A DNA stretch of 64,000 nucleotides from Oreohelix idahoensis (Eukaryota > Mollusca > Gastropoda > Stylommatophora > Oreohelicidae), in assembly GCA_024509875.1 (NCBI GenBank), contig JAMPIV010017522.1, positions 1 to 64,000 on the forward strand, in the 5' to 3' direction. The translations under genes were made by a program, and so were the position numbers. The notes beneath the pieces are model-generated. The model did no database searches and was not told the origin of the DNA. It saw only the letters and a list, made by a program, of their open reading frames with translations. Of this stretch, positions 12,181 to 25,339 are shown in pieces; position 1 is the stretch's first letter; each line of letters starts with the position of its first letter.

Positions 12181-12974
12181 GGACTCTCCGCCAATTCTGT
12201 ACCCCTAAAAAAGTGCGTGATTGGCTGAGGTCCATTCTCACAATACCAACACAATTATGGAATATAACAGTGGTGTCGTGTCTCTCTTGCACACATATTT
12301 GAGCCTCAGCTACAGTCTGGCCGTTCTTTTGCTGCCAGTTATCCGTAGAAAACATTGTTGGGATAGTTAAAGTATCTGCACACACACACAAAAAGTTAGA
12401 ACGACAACGAACTGGCGACATTCTTCATGGATACCTGCTGTACCAATACATTTCACCATTTTCATGAGAAATACTCGTAATTTTCATCGGTGCATAAGGC
12501 AGAAATAAGCAGTGTCTCTCCAAACTAAAGCTAATCTGTTAGTTTCAGTCTCTTCTAGTGTATCTGCCTTGGTTTTGCAAAACAATAACTACAAGACAAA
12601 CTTCCGTATTCGCTTTTCTCTAGAGAATCGTCTCATTTTCGAAATAGGTTGCCTTTCTCTTGATGGTCTAAATGTCCAAAATCATTTTGCTTAACTCAGT
12701 TATTCATTGGCTTTTTTTCTATTTCATATGTCTTTATTTCATCCGACGCTTTTTCACGATCTTTCTTTCATGAAATTTGTGTTTCCTATCGTGACCTATT
12801 TGTGTATTTTTATGACGTCACTTTCATTCACGCTGACTGACGCCATTGTGTTCATAGCTTCATCCGATCTTTTAGCGAAGATTGTCATAGTAGGACTTCT
12901 TGTTTTGTTTGCAGTGTATATTGTATTTTTCTTTAACCTGTCTATATTTCTTGTCCTTGTTGCCTGTTCGTAAC

Positions 12975-13030
12975 TGTGGATGACGAAGGGTGAAAACCGA
13001 AACGTCCTGTGTTTCCCGTGTACCGTTAAT
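12975..13030 (+). other. decayed hammerhead-like motif
   Basis: The sequence TGACGA (12981), a short hairpin GGGTGAAAACC, then GAAAC (12999) and GTC (13004) follows the order of a hammerhead ribozyme core: CUGANGA, stem II, GAAA. The essential C before UGA is A here, so the copy would be inactive. Hammerheads of this kind occur in the terminal repeats of Penelope-like elements, and this wording of sequence recurs at repeat ends in many animals. The Penelope link is an inference. Confidence 0.35.
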
Positions 13031-13924
13031 TTGTAAAACTGCTTCAATACCGTTTTATTTGTTAATATATATATGTATATGTACACCTTCAAGATATATG
13101 TGCATCGGACTGGCAATCTAATAATTAAAATTAAAATTTCTAAAGACGCAACCGCTGCAAAAGCACGTGCTATAATGTATGCTTTCTGCAACAACAACAA
13201 CAAAAATGTTTTGATGGCTCTATTTTTCCATTTGGAGTGAAAAGCGAGGTGATGATGATGATTCAGAGTTGTTGCTCTAGATCATCTGCGACTAACAACC
13301 TTCAGTATTCCATGTTTCATTTAACTAAAACAGTAACACTCTTTTTTTCTGTAATCCTCAACATAAAATAGAGGGATCCTACAACAAGTGGAAAAGAGAA
13401 CTGGAGAGAGATATCAAAACGATAAGAAGACATGAACAACACTTGAACGTCTGGTGCAGGACAGATGGGCACGACATGAAGTAACCGAACTTGAAGACTG
13501 TCGTGGGCTCATAGAGATGCCTAGAAAACATGTCTAGGGATTTAACGTTAAAAACTGAAATACAACAAAGCTACAAGTGCCAAGCATCATTTTTCCTTTG
13601 CGCTCCTAACAGATAAGTATGCTGAGAGCCTCCTTGAGTGATCTAAAGGAGGAGATCGGAGCACTGATGGCTTTGTCTGTGTGCGATGGCGATGGTCCTT
13701 GAAATCCAAACCACACCAAACCAAAACGTAGCCACAAATTTTGATGATTCCCTTGCAGGACGTCTGCAGCAATCAGTCACATACTCTTCCACTGCTGGTT
13801 TCTGTAATAATTTGTTTTACATGATTTTTGTTGCCATTGCCATCCACGATCTTGTAGTAGTCGCTTTGTACGACATACTTGAGGGGACCAGTAGTCCTGC
13901 TCTTTATTTGTCTCTTCAGTGATG

Positions 13925-13950
13925 CCCCCCCCCCCCCCCCCCCCCCCCCC
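13925..13950. repeat. poly(C) run
   Basis: Twenty-six consecutive C residues. The flanking sequence is of normal quality, unlike the G tract at 24-26 kb. The true length is uncertain because homopolymers are error-prone. Confidence 0.9.
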
Positions 13951-14037
13951 GGGAAACCCAGCGGGGCCAAGTTCCAATAAACGTCAAATAAAAACAGGAT
14001 CCAACAAGGCGAGTAACTTTCAAACACGGACTAATAA

Positions 14038-14424
14038 CGATTCATTATGTGCTGATTCACAGTTCATGTACAAACAACAGTGGCATGGCTCAAGTTCATG
14101 ACCTCAGTTGTCAGATTCATATGTGCTGATTCACAGTTCATGTTCAAACAACAGTGGCATGGCTCAAGTTCATGACCTTTGTTGTCAGATTCTTATTGCT
14201 GATTCACAGTTTCATGTACAAACAAACAGTGGCATGGCTCAAGTTCCATGACCTCAGATGTCAGATTCATATGTGCTGATTCACAGTTCATGTACAAACA
14301 ACAGTGGCATGGCTCAAGTTCATGACCTTAGTTGTCAGATTTCTTATGTGCTGATTCACAGTTTTCATGTACATTAACAACAGTGGCATGGCTCAAGTTC
14401 ATGACCTCAGATGTCAGATTCATA
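14038..14424. repeat. 74-bp tandem repeat, about five copies
   Basis: Units beginning ATGTGCTGATTCACAGTTCA and ending TTGTCAGATTCAT repeat with a period of about 74-75 bp at 14047, 14121, 14196, 14270 and 14347. Units differ mostly by single-base insertions in T, C or A runs. The alternation CTCAGTTGTC, CTTTGTTGTC, CTCAGATGTC distinguishes them. Confidence 0.92.
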
Positions 14425-14660
14425 TATTAAATAAGATCCACTCTGTCAACAACTCGACAGACGTTTCAAATCATTATTGGTAATCAGCTTCCTCAAGGAA
14501 CACAGGACTTCAATAAAAGTTATACCAAGTTTTTCTGTCCGGTGCCATCCGCTCAACATCTTTCCATCCTCTTCATCCCCTTTATGACTGTCTCCAGTTC
14601 ACTTTATCCATCTGTTTTTCCTGAGTCACCCTCTATCCCTCTTTACCCTGTGAATTTCAT

Positions 14661-14930
14661 TTTTTTTTCTTTCCTTAATCAAACGGTACTTGGGCTTTCA
14701 GCCCTTCGGCCCAATTACATGTCATTGCGAGGCTCGGGAAGCTGTGGACTTTCCTTCCAACCCCGTCAGGAACTCCTTCCCATCCACATAGGGTTTATCT
14801 CAGGAGCCTTTCAGGTTATTCAGTCAAAATCCCGGTCGATGAACTTCTACAAAAGACCGCTCCCGGGCTTGAACCTTAAAAACCTGGTCGCTAGCGCAAC
14901 GTGGTAACCATTACACCAGCGCGGCTCCCC
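14661..14930 (-). mobile_element. tRNA-derived SINE (SINE-1) with target-site duplication
   Basis: Read on the minus strand: GGGGAGCCGCGCTGGTGTAA head with A-box, B-box-like GGTTCAAGCCCGGG, a central body, then CCGAAGGGCTGAAAGCCCAA and an A-rich tail (T run at 14661-14669). An 11-bp repeat GTGAATTTCAT flanks it at 14650-14660 and 14931-14941. The copy at 63467-63743 is the same family in the other orientation. The gene-like frame across it is repeat. Confidence 0.9.
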
Positions 14931-15035
14931 GTGAATTTCATAACAAGGGACTGCCTGGTTAATGCAATCATCAGGTTTTTCCTCAATGTGTATCCTATCC
15001 ATCACCAGCGTCTTCTTCTCATTCCCTTGTTCCAC

Positions 15036-15565
15036 TACCACTTGTCTGGTTCTTGTTCATCTCTTGTTTAACACTTGTATGGCTTCTTGACCCATCCCTT
15101 GTTCCACTTAACACTTGTATGGTTCTTCTCATCTCTTGTTCCACTAACACTTGTCTGGTTCTTCTCATTCTTGTTCCCCTAAACACTTGTCTTGTTCTTG
15201 TCAGTCTCTTGTTCCACTAACACTTGTCTGGTTCTTGTCATCTCTTGTTCCCACTTACCCTTGTCTGGTTCTTCTCATCTCTTGTCCCGCTAACACTTTT
15301 CTGGTTCTTGTCCATCTCTTGTTCCACTAACACTTGTCTGGTTCTTCTCACCTCTCTTGTTCCACTAACACTTGTCTGGTTCTTGTCATCTCTTGTTCCA
15401 CTAACACTTGTCTGGATTCTTGTCATCTCTTGTCGCCCTCTCCACTAACACTTGTCTGGTTCTTGTCATCTCTTGTTCCACTAACACTAAATTTGTCTGC
15501 TTCTTGTCATTCTCTTGTTCCCACTAACACTTGTCCTGTCATTCTCTCTGTTCCACTACACTTTC
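15036..15565. repeat. ~37-bp minisatellite, about 14 units
   Basis: Repeating unit close to CACTTGTCTGGTTCTTGTCA plus TCTCTTGTTCCACTAA. Length varies by a few bases between units, mostly in single-base indels. A lone unit of the same sequence occurs at 35988-36025 beside the 3' LTR of retrotransposon 1. Confidence 0.95.
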
Positions 15566-15958
15566 TTGTCATTGGTTCACATTAAGGATCATGTTGCGGC
15601 AAGATGGATGGAAGAATAATTAATCATCTGCCTCCCCAGTACTAAATAGAAAACACAATTGGTGAACTATGTGTAGGATGATGAACCAGGACAGATCAGA
15701 TAGTTTAACTGCGACAGATATAGATGGTAGCTGTAGAAGAAAGCTATGAAGTAAGTGACTTCTCACTAGATTTATCTCATGCATCCAATGGTATCCTTCT
15801 TAAAAAGTATTGTTGAATGCAGCTACGTTAGTTTTACCTACCTGTTTAAATATTAAATATTCTTTTTCAATCGCAAAAACAACAAAAATTTAAAATCAAT
15901 AACTGGAATTAAAACAGAATTAAACAAGTGCCATTTATCAAATAAATCAATACACTTT

Positions 15959-15961
<3 letters not shown>

Positions 15962-16029
<68 letters not shown>

Positions 16030-16042
16030 TATAATATATATG

Positions 16043-16090
<48 letters not shown>

Positions 16091-16112
16091 AGAGTGTGTG
16101 TGTGTGTGTGCG
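15962..16112. repeat. compound (TA)n-(GT)n microsatellite
   Basis: A TA array of about 100 bp with one TTTTTATAAT break, followed directly by a TG array broken once by TGAGAG (about 16065-16112). Confidence 0.97.
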
Positions 16113-18600
16113 TGTTGAAAAAACCCAAGCCCAGAAAAGCACTTTAAGCTTTGTTGCTAGCATATTTGAAGTCCTGATCAGAACTCGTCCTGAGAAGGAG
16201 ACCAGCTTGCCGAGTACATGCTGTTCGGTGATTTGTTTTTCAGGTTATTTTCAGTTGAAGACCAACTTCAGTTGTCAGGGTGGGTTTTTGGGGGTGTTAA
16301 GACAAAACACAAAGATGGTTAGATTTTATGTCAATTGGGGTCCCGCGGAATTTTACCGTTTTAATTAATATTTCGTCCATTTCCCTTTCCTTCTCCCTCC
16401 TCTCTATTAATTTCTCATTTTTTTCGCTGCACAGAACTTCCGTGCTAAAAGTCATTGTTTCCATTTGTCACACTTCAACTTTTTGTGTCCAGACAAAGCG
16501 ATTGCCTATCCCAAAAGATTAATCGAATCACTAAACGAATGATAATACCACATAGTGACTCCAGGTAATGCGATGCATAGAAGTGTTTGCTCAAGACAGC
16601 ATATATCACTTCCAATCGCCAAACAGTAGAATCGACTTGAAATACGGCTGTTTAATTGTATAAACCACGATTTTTTCTAGACAGCCGCAGTCGCATTTGT
16701 GGACAAGCCATTTTGAAAAAAACAATTAGAGGAAATGTCTGCATAAGCCAGACACGCAGACTTCCGAAATTTACCTGAGAATAATATTATGGGGAATCGT
16801 CAATGCTTGGGAGATATTGACGTAGAAGTGATTATTTTCCCCCAAAGTAATGAATGAAAACAGCGTCTAACGAAATGCACCTTACTTCCAGTATAGGGAA
16901 AAGAAACGTATGAATTGACTACTTTGGTGTCATTCAGAAAATAAAATTCCATAAGGAATGTTTCTGACTTAACCAGCACTTTTTTTTAGGAATGCCATTT
17001 GTTTACCATTTGAGAGGATGATTTACATTCATAATACTCATTGAAAGGCTGTCGGAAAATGCCAAGAAGTAAGCAACATTGAGCGCGGCGGACTTGAAGC
17101 TGCGAATATAACGGTTAGGCAACATTTCGGACAACTCCCAACTGCATTTCCTGAATCGTTCAAGTTAAGACCTAGTTTTTCGGACTGAAGCAAGGTAGCA
17201 AACAGAAGTAAGATTCTGAACGTTAAATCACTAGGTAACCGACTTAAGTGGAACACCTAGTTTGAACACTACAAGCACTAGGAAACCCATTAAAGTTATT
17301 CATAACAAAAAACCGGAACTTAATACAGACTTAACGCACAAAGCTGCAGAGGGAATTTTTTTACTAAGAATTCAATACCTTGACGTGTGTTCTCGGCAAT
17401 CTATATCAAGATTTATGCCAAGATTATTACCTGAGCAAAAATAAGTCTAAGATTCCTAGTTTTTACTAGGTGAGCTTTTGTAAATATTTTTATCTTATGC
17501 TTTTGAATTTTGACATTGTGTTATGGGTGTTAAAGATTCAACACTAAGCTGTAGCAACCTCAGCAAGTGAAAAGGTACATTCCATTAAACCAAACCACAG
17601 CAGGCGAAATGGTGATTACTTCATTACTAGTTCTCCCACGGGAAGAACCCAAAAGCAGAGTAACCCCTCTGCCTTCCGAATGGAGCTGTCGCCTATTTTT
17701 TTGGTGATCCATACATCGGACAACCTGTGCAAAGTTGTATGTTAGAAAGATAATTTTGTCCCCCCCTAATGTATTGTAAACGTAATTATGTTACTCATCA
17801 AAACACAAACCACAAGCCGCCGTCCTAGTCACAAATTTTTCATTAAATAAACTGACATACTGGTGATTTTTTCATCACATGCCCTGAATGATACGATATA
17901 CGCTCCGGGAGAGTAAAAAAAATCTAAGAATACAAACGGCTGACGCCAACACGGGGAAAGGCCCGCCTGATTAATATAAAGAAAAACACAAACTTAGCTG
18001 CGGATTTGTTCTTTTGTAGCCTCTACAGTTTATGGAACCCCAGATTCACGAGGCGACCCGACTATTTAATAATTGGTATGAAAAATAATAAAAAAAATTA
18101 ATTAATTATTAGACCATGTATTGCTTTACTATCATATCTGTTACTAAAAAGCTTGCCCAATTGAACACTCTGAAATCCCTGGATACATTCCACTCTGGTA
18201 TGTGAAGGTTCTTGCCTTGACCAGGCGTGGTTACAATCCTGGAATCGTAATCTGCAGAAACGTGTGCATCTCTATGCACTCTTCTAACAGATGCGAATCT
18301 ACGGCACCAGCTTTCATCGGTACTTTAATTTTTTTCAAAATTAAGCTTACAAAAGCCGAAAAAAAAATTGCCATGAAGAGACATACTTTTTATTAATCAC
18401 CAGTTCTAATTTATTTACAAGTGTTAAAAAAAGTAAATTGATTATTACATTTGTATATGTTATTTTTTTTAACCAAATTCAAAAGTTGAGTATAATTATT
18501 TCACCACAAAGAGAAAGTGCCACAGCCATAAAAGGGAAGTTATTCTAATATATTATATAAGTTTATATCTACTAATCTACCTTAAGAGCCAATGAAATGG
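16113..18600. other. non-coding stretch, nothing recognised
   Basis: AT-rich sequence with normal base usage. No frame over 100 codons and no recognisable motif, tRNA or repeat pair was found. Short poly-A and poly-T runs begin to increase past 18300. Confidence 0.5.
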
Positions 18601-20794
18601 ACTTTAATAGCTTGGCTAATGTTTAAGGGTACACGCTTTTGTATTGTTTTTTTTTCCTGTTTCCTCTAAAAATTGTTGGTCTGTGCTCCTTGTTCCCAAT
18701 TTCTGGTACCGTCACCAAGTAGTTTGATCCTGTCACTTTTTTTGTGTTTTTTTATAACGTCTTTTTGTTTTTTTCTGTGATCTTTCACGGCTGTTTTTAT
18801 CTTAAACCATTTTCTGTTACCATTTGGCTTTATTTTTTTGGTACGCAGGTCCGCGACAGGTCAGATGGACGGGGTTTTTCCTATCAGATTTAGTTTTCAA
18901 GGGACATTTACTACATATTTCTGAGGGTCGTGTTCAAAATTTCTTTCTGCCTAGATCATTTGGAAGTGTAATTTTTCAAGAGGCTCACATGATTTGAAAC
19001 ATCAAACAGTCCTTTTGTAACAGAATAAGTCTGTTTGTATTTAAAAGTCAAATTCCCTTTTTTGATTTCGTACAACGCCTATTTAGGCATATTTTCTCGT
19101 GTATCCTTTTGTTAGTTCTTTTTTTTTTTTTGACCATTTGCACTACTAGTTTTTTCTTTCTGATTTGTTTTTCCAGCATCCACGAAAGGGCGCCTTAACC
19201 TTCCCATTTTTTTTGTTCTTTACCCATTTTCATGAGGCTCGGGGTCCGACCCTGGAGCCTTCGTTTGCGGTCTAAGACTTTTCTCACCTCAACTGGGATC
19301 GTCCCATGGATCACTGAGCTAAAGAATTTTGTGCACTTTCCACTTTTTACTTCGCGGGCAGGCTCTCTTACTATGCCGGTTTCTTGGAACTTTTTAAATA
19401 ATACCGGATGCCTGACAATCTTGTATTTCGCTCAGAGATTCCCTATCTCATTAGAGCTATGAATTCTCCACTAGACGTCTCCAAACGTTTTAACCATTCT
19501 GGAGAGATATCTCCCCCCTTGAGGTGAGGTTCCCTGACTAATGAAAGCAACCATAGACATGATAAGTTTTCTCTCTACTCTACATATTTGGCGGTGGGAG
19601 TAATTTTTTTCCCTTTCTTCTTATCAATTCCTGTGTCACTCTTAGGCTTGATGTTTTTTTTTAACGGAATCTTTCTGCTCCCCATCTTTGCTCCAGCTAC
19701 AAACAACAGCTGACCACAGGAAACTTGAGAAAATATAATTTAATTCGGTAACTGAAAAAAAGATAAACTGGTTGTGAGGCACGTTTTTTTTTCGATTTAT
19801 CTTTGTTTCTTCGATCCCCTTAAGTTGTCTAATTACAACAGCGTGCATATAAACTTCCCGCAGTTTTTATACTCTATTTCAATAGTTTCATGAGTGAGTT
19901 TAATTATTGCCTTAGTTGCAACGTAGATAATTTCTGCTGACTACTTTAATTTTCTTTTTGTTCTAGAGCTTTGTTTTTTGTATGTTTTTTTTTTTTTTTA
20001 GTAGTTTTAATTAGATTTTTTGTGTACTTTAATTTTAGACGATTTTTGTGGACTTATGGAACAGGTAGCTTAAGAGCCGCCCCATTACGCCTTTCTACTA
20101 CTGACTGCAATACAAACTTCCATGACAGGTGTTTGTACTGTAAGACGTAAGTAACCTTGTTATTGGATTTTAGTTGAACCTTAGTGCTACTATAGGGTTA
20201 GGGATTTTTGAATATTTAACATTTTTCGATTTTGAAACTTTATATACTTTGTTTTTACTCGAGCTTTTTGTTGAAAAAAACATAAATTTATAAAGTAAAA
20301 TTAATTTTATAATAAATAACGTTTTTTTTTTATTAATGTTAGTAAATTTGTTTTTGTAATTATTTTAACCCGGGGTTTTTAAACTTTTTTTTTTTTTTGT
20401 ATGTGTTTTGTTTAAAACCAAGTGTAATTTTACGGAAAACCTCATTAAATACTTTTTTTTTTTTTTATTTTTCATTACCAATTTTTTTTTTTTTTGTTTT
20501 TTTTACTTTGAAACGCCCTTTGTTTTTGTAAGTAATTTTAAAACCATTTTTTTTTTTTTGAGTATTTAGGCGTAATCTCCGTAGACCCCTTTTCCTTTTT
20601 TATTTTTAACGTTTTTAATGTATTTTTTAAATTTTTTTTTGATGTTATTACATTAAATAGTTTTTTAAATTTTTGAAAAATTTTACCTACCTCAAGACTG
20701 GAGAGGGCCGTTTTTTTATTTTTTTTGTATTTATTTTTTTTTTTTTTTTTTTTTATTTTTTTATTTTTTTTTTTTTTGTTTTTTTTTTATATTT

Positions 20795-20829
<35 letters not shown>

Positions 20830-20844
20830 TTTTTTTTTCTTTTT

Positions 20845-20885
<41 letters not shown>

Positions 20886-20984
20886 GGTGTTTCTTGCTTC
20901 TTTTTTTTTTTTTTTTTTTTATTGTTTTTTTTTTTTTTTTAATTTTTTTTTTTTTATGGTTTTTTTTTTTTTTTTTTTTTTTGT

Positions 20985-21015
<31 letters not shown>

Positions 21016-23880
21016 ATTTTTTTTTCACTTTTTGTTAGCCTTTTTTTATTTTACATTTGAGGATAATATTTTTTTTTAGTTTTTTGATATTATAGACTTG
21101 TGGTTTGTGGTTTTAGGTGTATTTTTATTTTGAGAGTCGATTTCTTACCCACTTTTTTGATTTTGTTTATTTTTTATTTAGTCTTTTTTTTTTTGTTTTT
21201 TTTTTTTTTTATTTTATTTTAAGATTTTTTTTTTTTATTTTTTTTTTTTTTTTAAACTTTTTATAATTATTATGTTAAGTTTATATTTTTTTTTTTTTTT
21301 AGCTTTTTTTGTTTTATTTTTTGCATACGTTTGTTTGGTAAATTGTAAAAAAAAAAAGGGAGAGGAGACCGGATTTTTTTTTTTTTTGATTTTTTTTTTT
21401 TTTTTTTTTGGTTTTTAAATCGCTGGAATAAATTTTTTTTGGGTTCTTTTATTATTCTTTTTTTTTTATTTGTTGGGGGGAAAATCAGGAATTTGTTTTG
21501 ATTTTTTTTTATTTTTTTAATTTTTTAATGAAATTTTACGTAATTCTTTTTGTATTGGTTAAAAAAAAATTGAGAGATGTTGGAAAAGGGAAGATAATTG
21601 AATAAAAATTTTTTTTATTTTCATATTTTTTTTAGGACTAAATTTTTTTTTTTTTTAGCAGGTTTTTTAAAGTTATAGCCCCCCCCCAAAAATATTTTTT
21701 TTATTTTTTTTTTTTTTTTATTTTTTATTGCTTTTTTTAGGAAAGATAAATGTTTTTTTTTAAGTATGCAATAGTATTTATTATTTTTTTTTATTTTTTT
21801 ATTTTTTTTTGCAATGTTTTTTTTTTTTTTGATTTTTTGAAAAAATGTTTTAGGCAATTATTATAATTGTTTTTATTATTTAAATTTTATTTTTTTTGAG
21901 TTTTTTTTTTAATATTTTTTTGGATTTTAATAAAATTTTTTGTGAAATTGTTTTTTTTTTTTAGTTATTTTGCCTGTCAAGATTTTTTTTATTTTTTTTA
22001 TTTTATATCATTTTTATTTTTTAATTTAACTAGTAATTTTGTTTAAATTTATATTTTTTGTTTTTTTATTAAAAAAAAAAACTAATAAAAAAAAAAAAAA
22101 AGTAAACTTTATTTTTTTTTTTTTTTCTTAAATTTTTAATTTTATAAAAAACGAGGGGTCTAATTTTTATTGGTTTATTTTTTTTTTTTTTGAACACCCC
22201 CGATTTTTATTAAAGGATTTTTTGTTAATTTATTTTGTTGGCTACTATTACCCCCCAACCGGGCCCCAAACTTTTACAAAAAAAATCAAAGACCGTAAAC
22301 ATTAATAAATATTTTTTCCAAGTTTGTATTTTTTATTGTTTTTTTAGTCTTCAATTTTTTTTTAATGTTTTTTTATTGGTATTTAGTTTTTTTTTTTTTG
22401 CTATTTTAGAAAAAATTTTTTAAATAACAAAAAAATTTTTTTTTTTTTATTGTTTATGTTTTTTTTGTATTTTTATTTAAGTTTTTTTCAAAATTATATT
22501 ACTTTTTGTGGTTTTACTAGATTTTTTTTTATATAAAAAATGTCAAATATAAATAATTAATCAAAATTATTTTATGCAAAAGAAAGAAAAATTTTATTGA
22601 TTTAAATTTTTTTTTTATTTTTTTTAGAGGATAACGATTTATGGACACTAAAATTATTATATTATTTTTTCAATTTTTTTGCATTATTTGATTTATTTGT
22701 TTTGCCCCCCCCCCTTTGGTTTTTTTTTTTTTTTTTTTTTTTTTGTTTTTTTTTTTAAAATTTTAATAATAAGATATTTGTTTTTTTTGGTTGTTTTTTT
22801 TTATATTTTTTTTACCTTTATTTTTCCTGCTTTTTTTTTAAGGTTTGTTTTTTTTTCGGATTCAAATATGTAAGGTTATTTTTTGCTCCAAAATAAAACA
22901 TAGCTTTTGAGGTTGGGGGAAAAGGTATTTTACAAAAAACTATTGTTGAAGGGGGTATGTTTTTTAGTGGTTTTTAAAATTGTTTAAAAAATTAAAGGGA
23001 TGGGGGTTTGACATTTTTATTTTTGTTTCTCCTTAATTATTCTAAAGAAAACTCTTGTATTAAGAGTTTTTTCAATTTGAAAGATAAGTAAGCTACCTTT
23101 CTTAATTTATTTTGAATAGTGAGTCTAAATTTATTTTTTTTAAATTAAGTTCTTTTTTTCTTTTCTTTTTCTAATATTATGCAATGTAGTTTGAAAGTAA
23201 TTACCCCCGTTAACTGATTCCTGTTTAACTGTTCCCGAATTTATTGGAGGTGGACCATCATTGTTCATTTTTTTTTATTTTTGAAATTTGTTTTCTTTTG
23301 TTTTTTTTTTGGATATCTTTTTTTTTTTTTCCTTTTTTTTTTATAAATTTTTTTTTATTTTTTTTATGATGAGCACCCATGATATTTTTGTGCTCCCACC
23401 TTTACCTTGACATTGTTTTTTGAATCAATTTTTGGGTTTTATAAGGGTGTTTTGTTTGTTTAATTTTTTCTGTTGTTTTTGAATTTAATTTTTTTTTTAT
23501 TTTTTTGTAGGGGATTGGTTTTTTTTTTTTTTTTAGGACAATTTATTAAAATAAAAAAATTTTTGTTTGATTTTTTTTTCATTTTCTTTATTTTTTTGTT
23601 TGTATTGGATTTGTGATGGGGATATATTTTATAAATTTTTTTAGCAGATATTTGTTTTTTGGTGTTTATCACTTTTTTATAGTTTTTATTTGTTTTTTGT
23701 TTATTTGCTTTAACGGTTTTGGACACATTTTTTTTTTTTTTTACTTTTTTTAAAATTTTTTTTACATTTGTGTTTGTTGTTGATTTTTTTAGTGGTTTTT
23801 TTGTTTTTTTTATTTTGTGTATTACTCCCATAATTTTTTCTCCTTTTTATTAGTATTCGTGTGTATTTTTTTTTTGTTTT
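18601..23880. other. progressive poly-T degeneration, probably unreliable consensus
   Basis: T homopolymers lengthen steadily from about 18600, dominate from 20380 and reach near-continuous T at 20715-21045. Interspersed A, rare G and very rare C remain to 23880. The Phe-rich frames across it reflect T runs only. The transition is gradual, unlike the sharp ends of a repeat. Confidence 0.75.
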
Positions 23881-24842
23881 TTGGAGTTTTTTTGTTTCAT
23901 TTGTTTTGGGGGGGGGTGGGGGGGGGTGGGGGGGGGGGGGGGGGGGTGGGGTGGGGGGGGGGGGGGGGGGGGGGGGGGGAGGGGGGGGGGGGGGGGGGGG
24001 GGGGGTGTGGGGGGGGGGGGGGGGTGGTGGGGGGGGGGGGGGGGTGGGGGGGGGGTGGTGTGGGGGGGGTTGGTGTGGGGAGGGGGGGGTGTGGGGGGGG
24101 GGGGTGTGGGGGGGGGGGGGGGGGGTGGTGGGGGGGTTGTGTGGGGGGGGGGGGGGGGGGGGGGGGGGGGGTGGGGGGGGGGGGGGGGGGGGGGTGTGGG
24201 GGGGGGGGGGGGGGTGGGGGGGGGGGGGGGGGGGGGTGGGGGGGGGGGGGGGGGGGGGAGTGGGGAGGAGGGGGGGGGGGTGGGTAGGGGGTGAGGGGTG
24301 TGGGTGTGTGGTGGGGGGGGGGTTGTGGGGGGGGGGGTGGGGGGTGGGGGGGGGGGGGGGGGGGGGGGGGTGGGGGGTGGGTGGGGGGGGGGGGGGGGGG
24401 GGGGGGTGGGGGGGGGGGGTGGGGGGGGGGGGGGGGGGGGGGGGGTGGGGGGGGGGGGTGGGGGGGGGGGGGGGTGGGTGGGTGGGGGGTGGGGGTGGGG
24501 GGTGGGGGGGGGGGGGGGGGTTTGGGTTTTTTTTTTTGGGGGTCTTTTCGGGGGGGTGGGTGGGGGGTTGTATTGGGGGAGGTATTTTGGGGGGGGGTGG
24601 GGGGGGGTTTTATAAAATTGTTTTTTGGGGATCCCCTGGGGGGGGGGGGTGGTTTTGTGGGGGGTGTGGGGGGGGGGGGGGGGGGGGGGGGTTGGGGGGT
24701 CATTTTTTGTGGGGTCATTTGGGGGGGGTTTGGGGGGGGGGGCGGGGGGGGGGGGGGGGGGGTGGGGGTGTGGGGGGGGGGGGGTGGGGTTGGGGGGGGG
24801 GCAGGGGGGGTGGGGGGGGGGGGGGGGGGGGGGGTTTTTTTG

Positions 24843-24887
<45 letters not shown>

Positions 24888-25194
24888 GGTGGGGGGGTTG
24901 GGTGGGTGGTGCGGGGCTGGGGGGTGCGGGGGGGGGGGGTGGGGGGTGTGGGGGGGGGGGGGGGGGGGGGGTTGGGGGGGTTTTGGGGGGGGGGGTATTT
25001 GGGGGGGGGGGGTTTTGATGGGGGGGGGGGGGGGGGGGAGGTGTAAAAATTTAGTTGGTTGTTTTGGGGGGGGGGGGGGGGGGGTTTTTGTGGGGGGGGG
25101 GGGGGGGTGGGGGGGGCTGTTGGGGGGGGTAACCAAAGGGGGGTTAAATTTGGGAGGGGGGGGGGGCGGGGGGGGGGGGGGGGGGGGGTGAGGG

Positions 25195-25228
<34 letters not shown>

Positions 25229-25306
25229 CGGGGGGGGGGGGGGGGTGGTGGGGGGGGGGGGCGGGGGGGGGGGGGGGGTATTGGGGGGGGGGGGGGGGGG
25301 GGTTAT

Positions 25307-25339
<33 letters not shown>

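Noticed and set aside
12707..12973. Small membrane protein (88 hydrophobic codons)
   Set aside because: No family resemblance, T-rich DNA, and it runs up to a repeat-like hammerhead motif. Hydrophobicity follows from base composition.
15036..15565. CRISPR-like array (also considered at 41231-41838)
   Set aside because: Units are directly adjacent with no unique spacers, and the DNA is eukaryotic.
20673..21079. Phe-rich membrane-protein-like frames
   Set aside because: They are translations of poly-T runs only.
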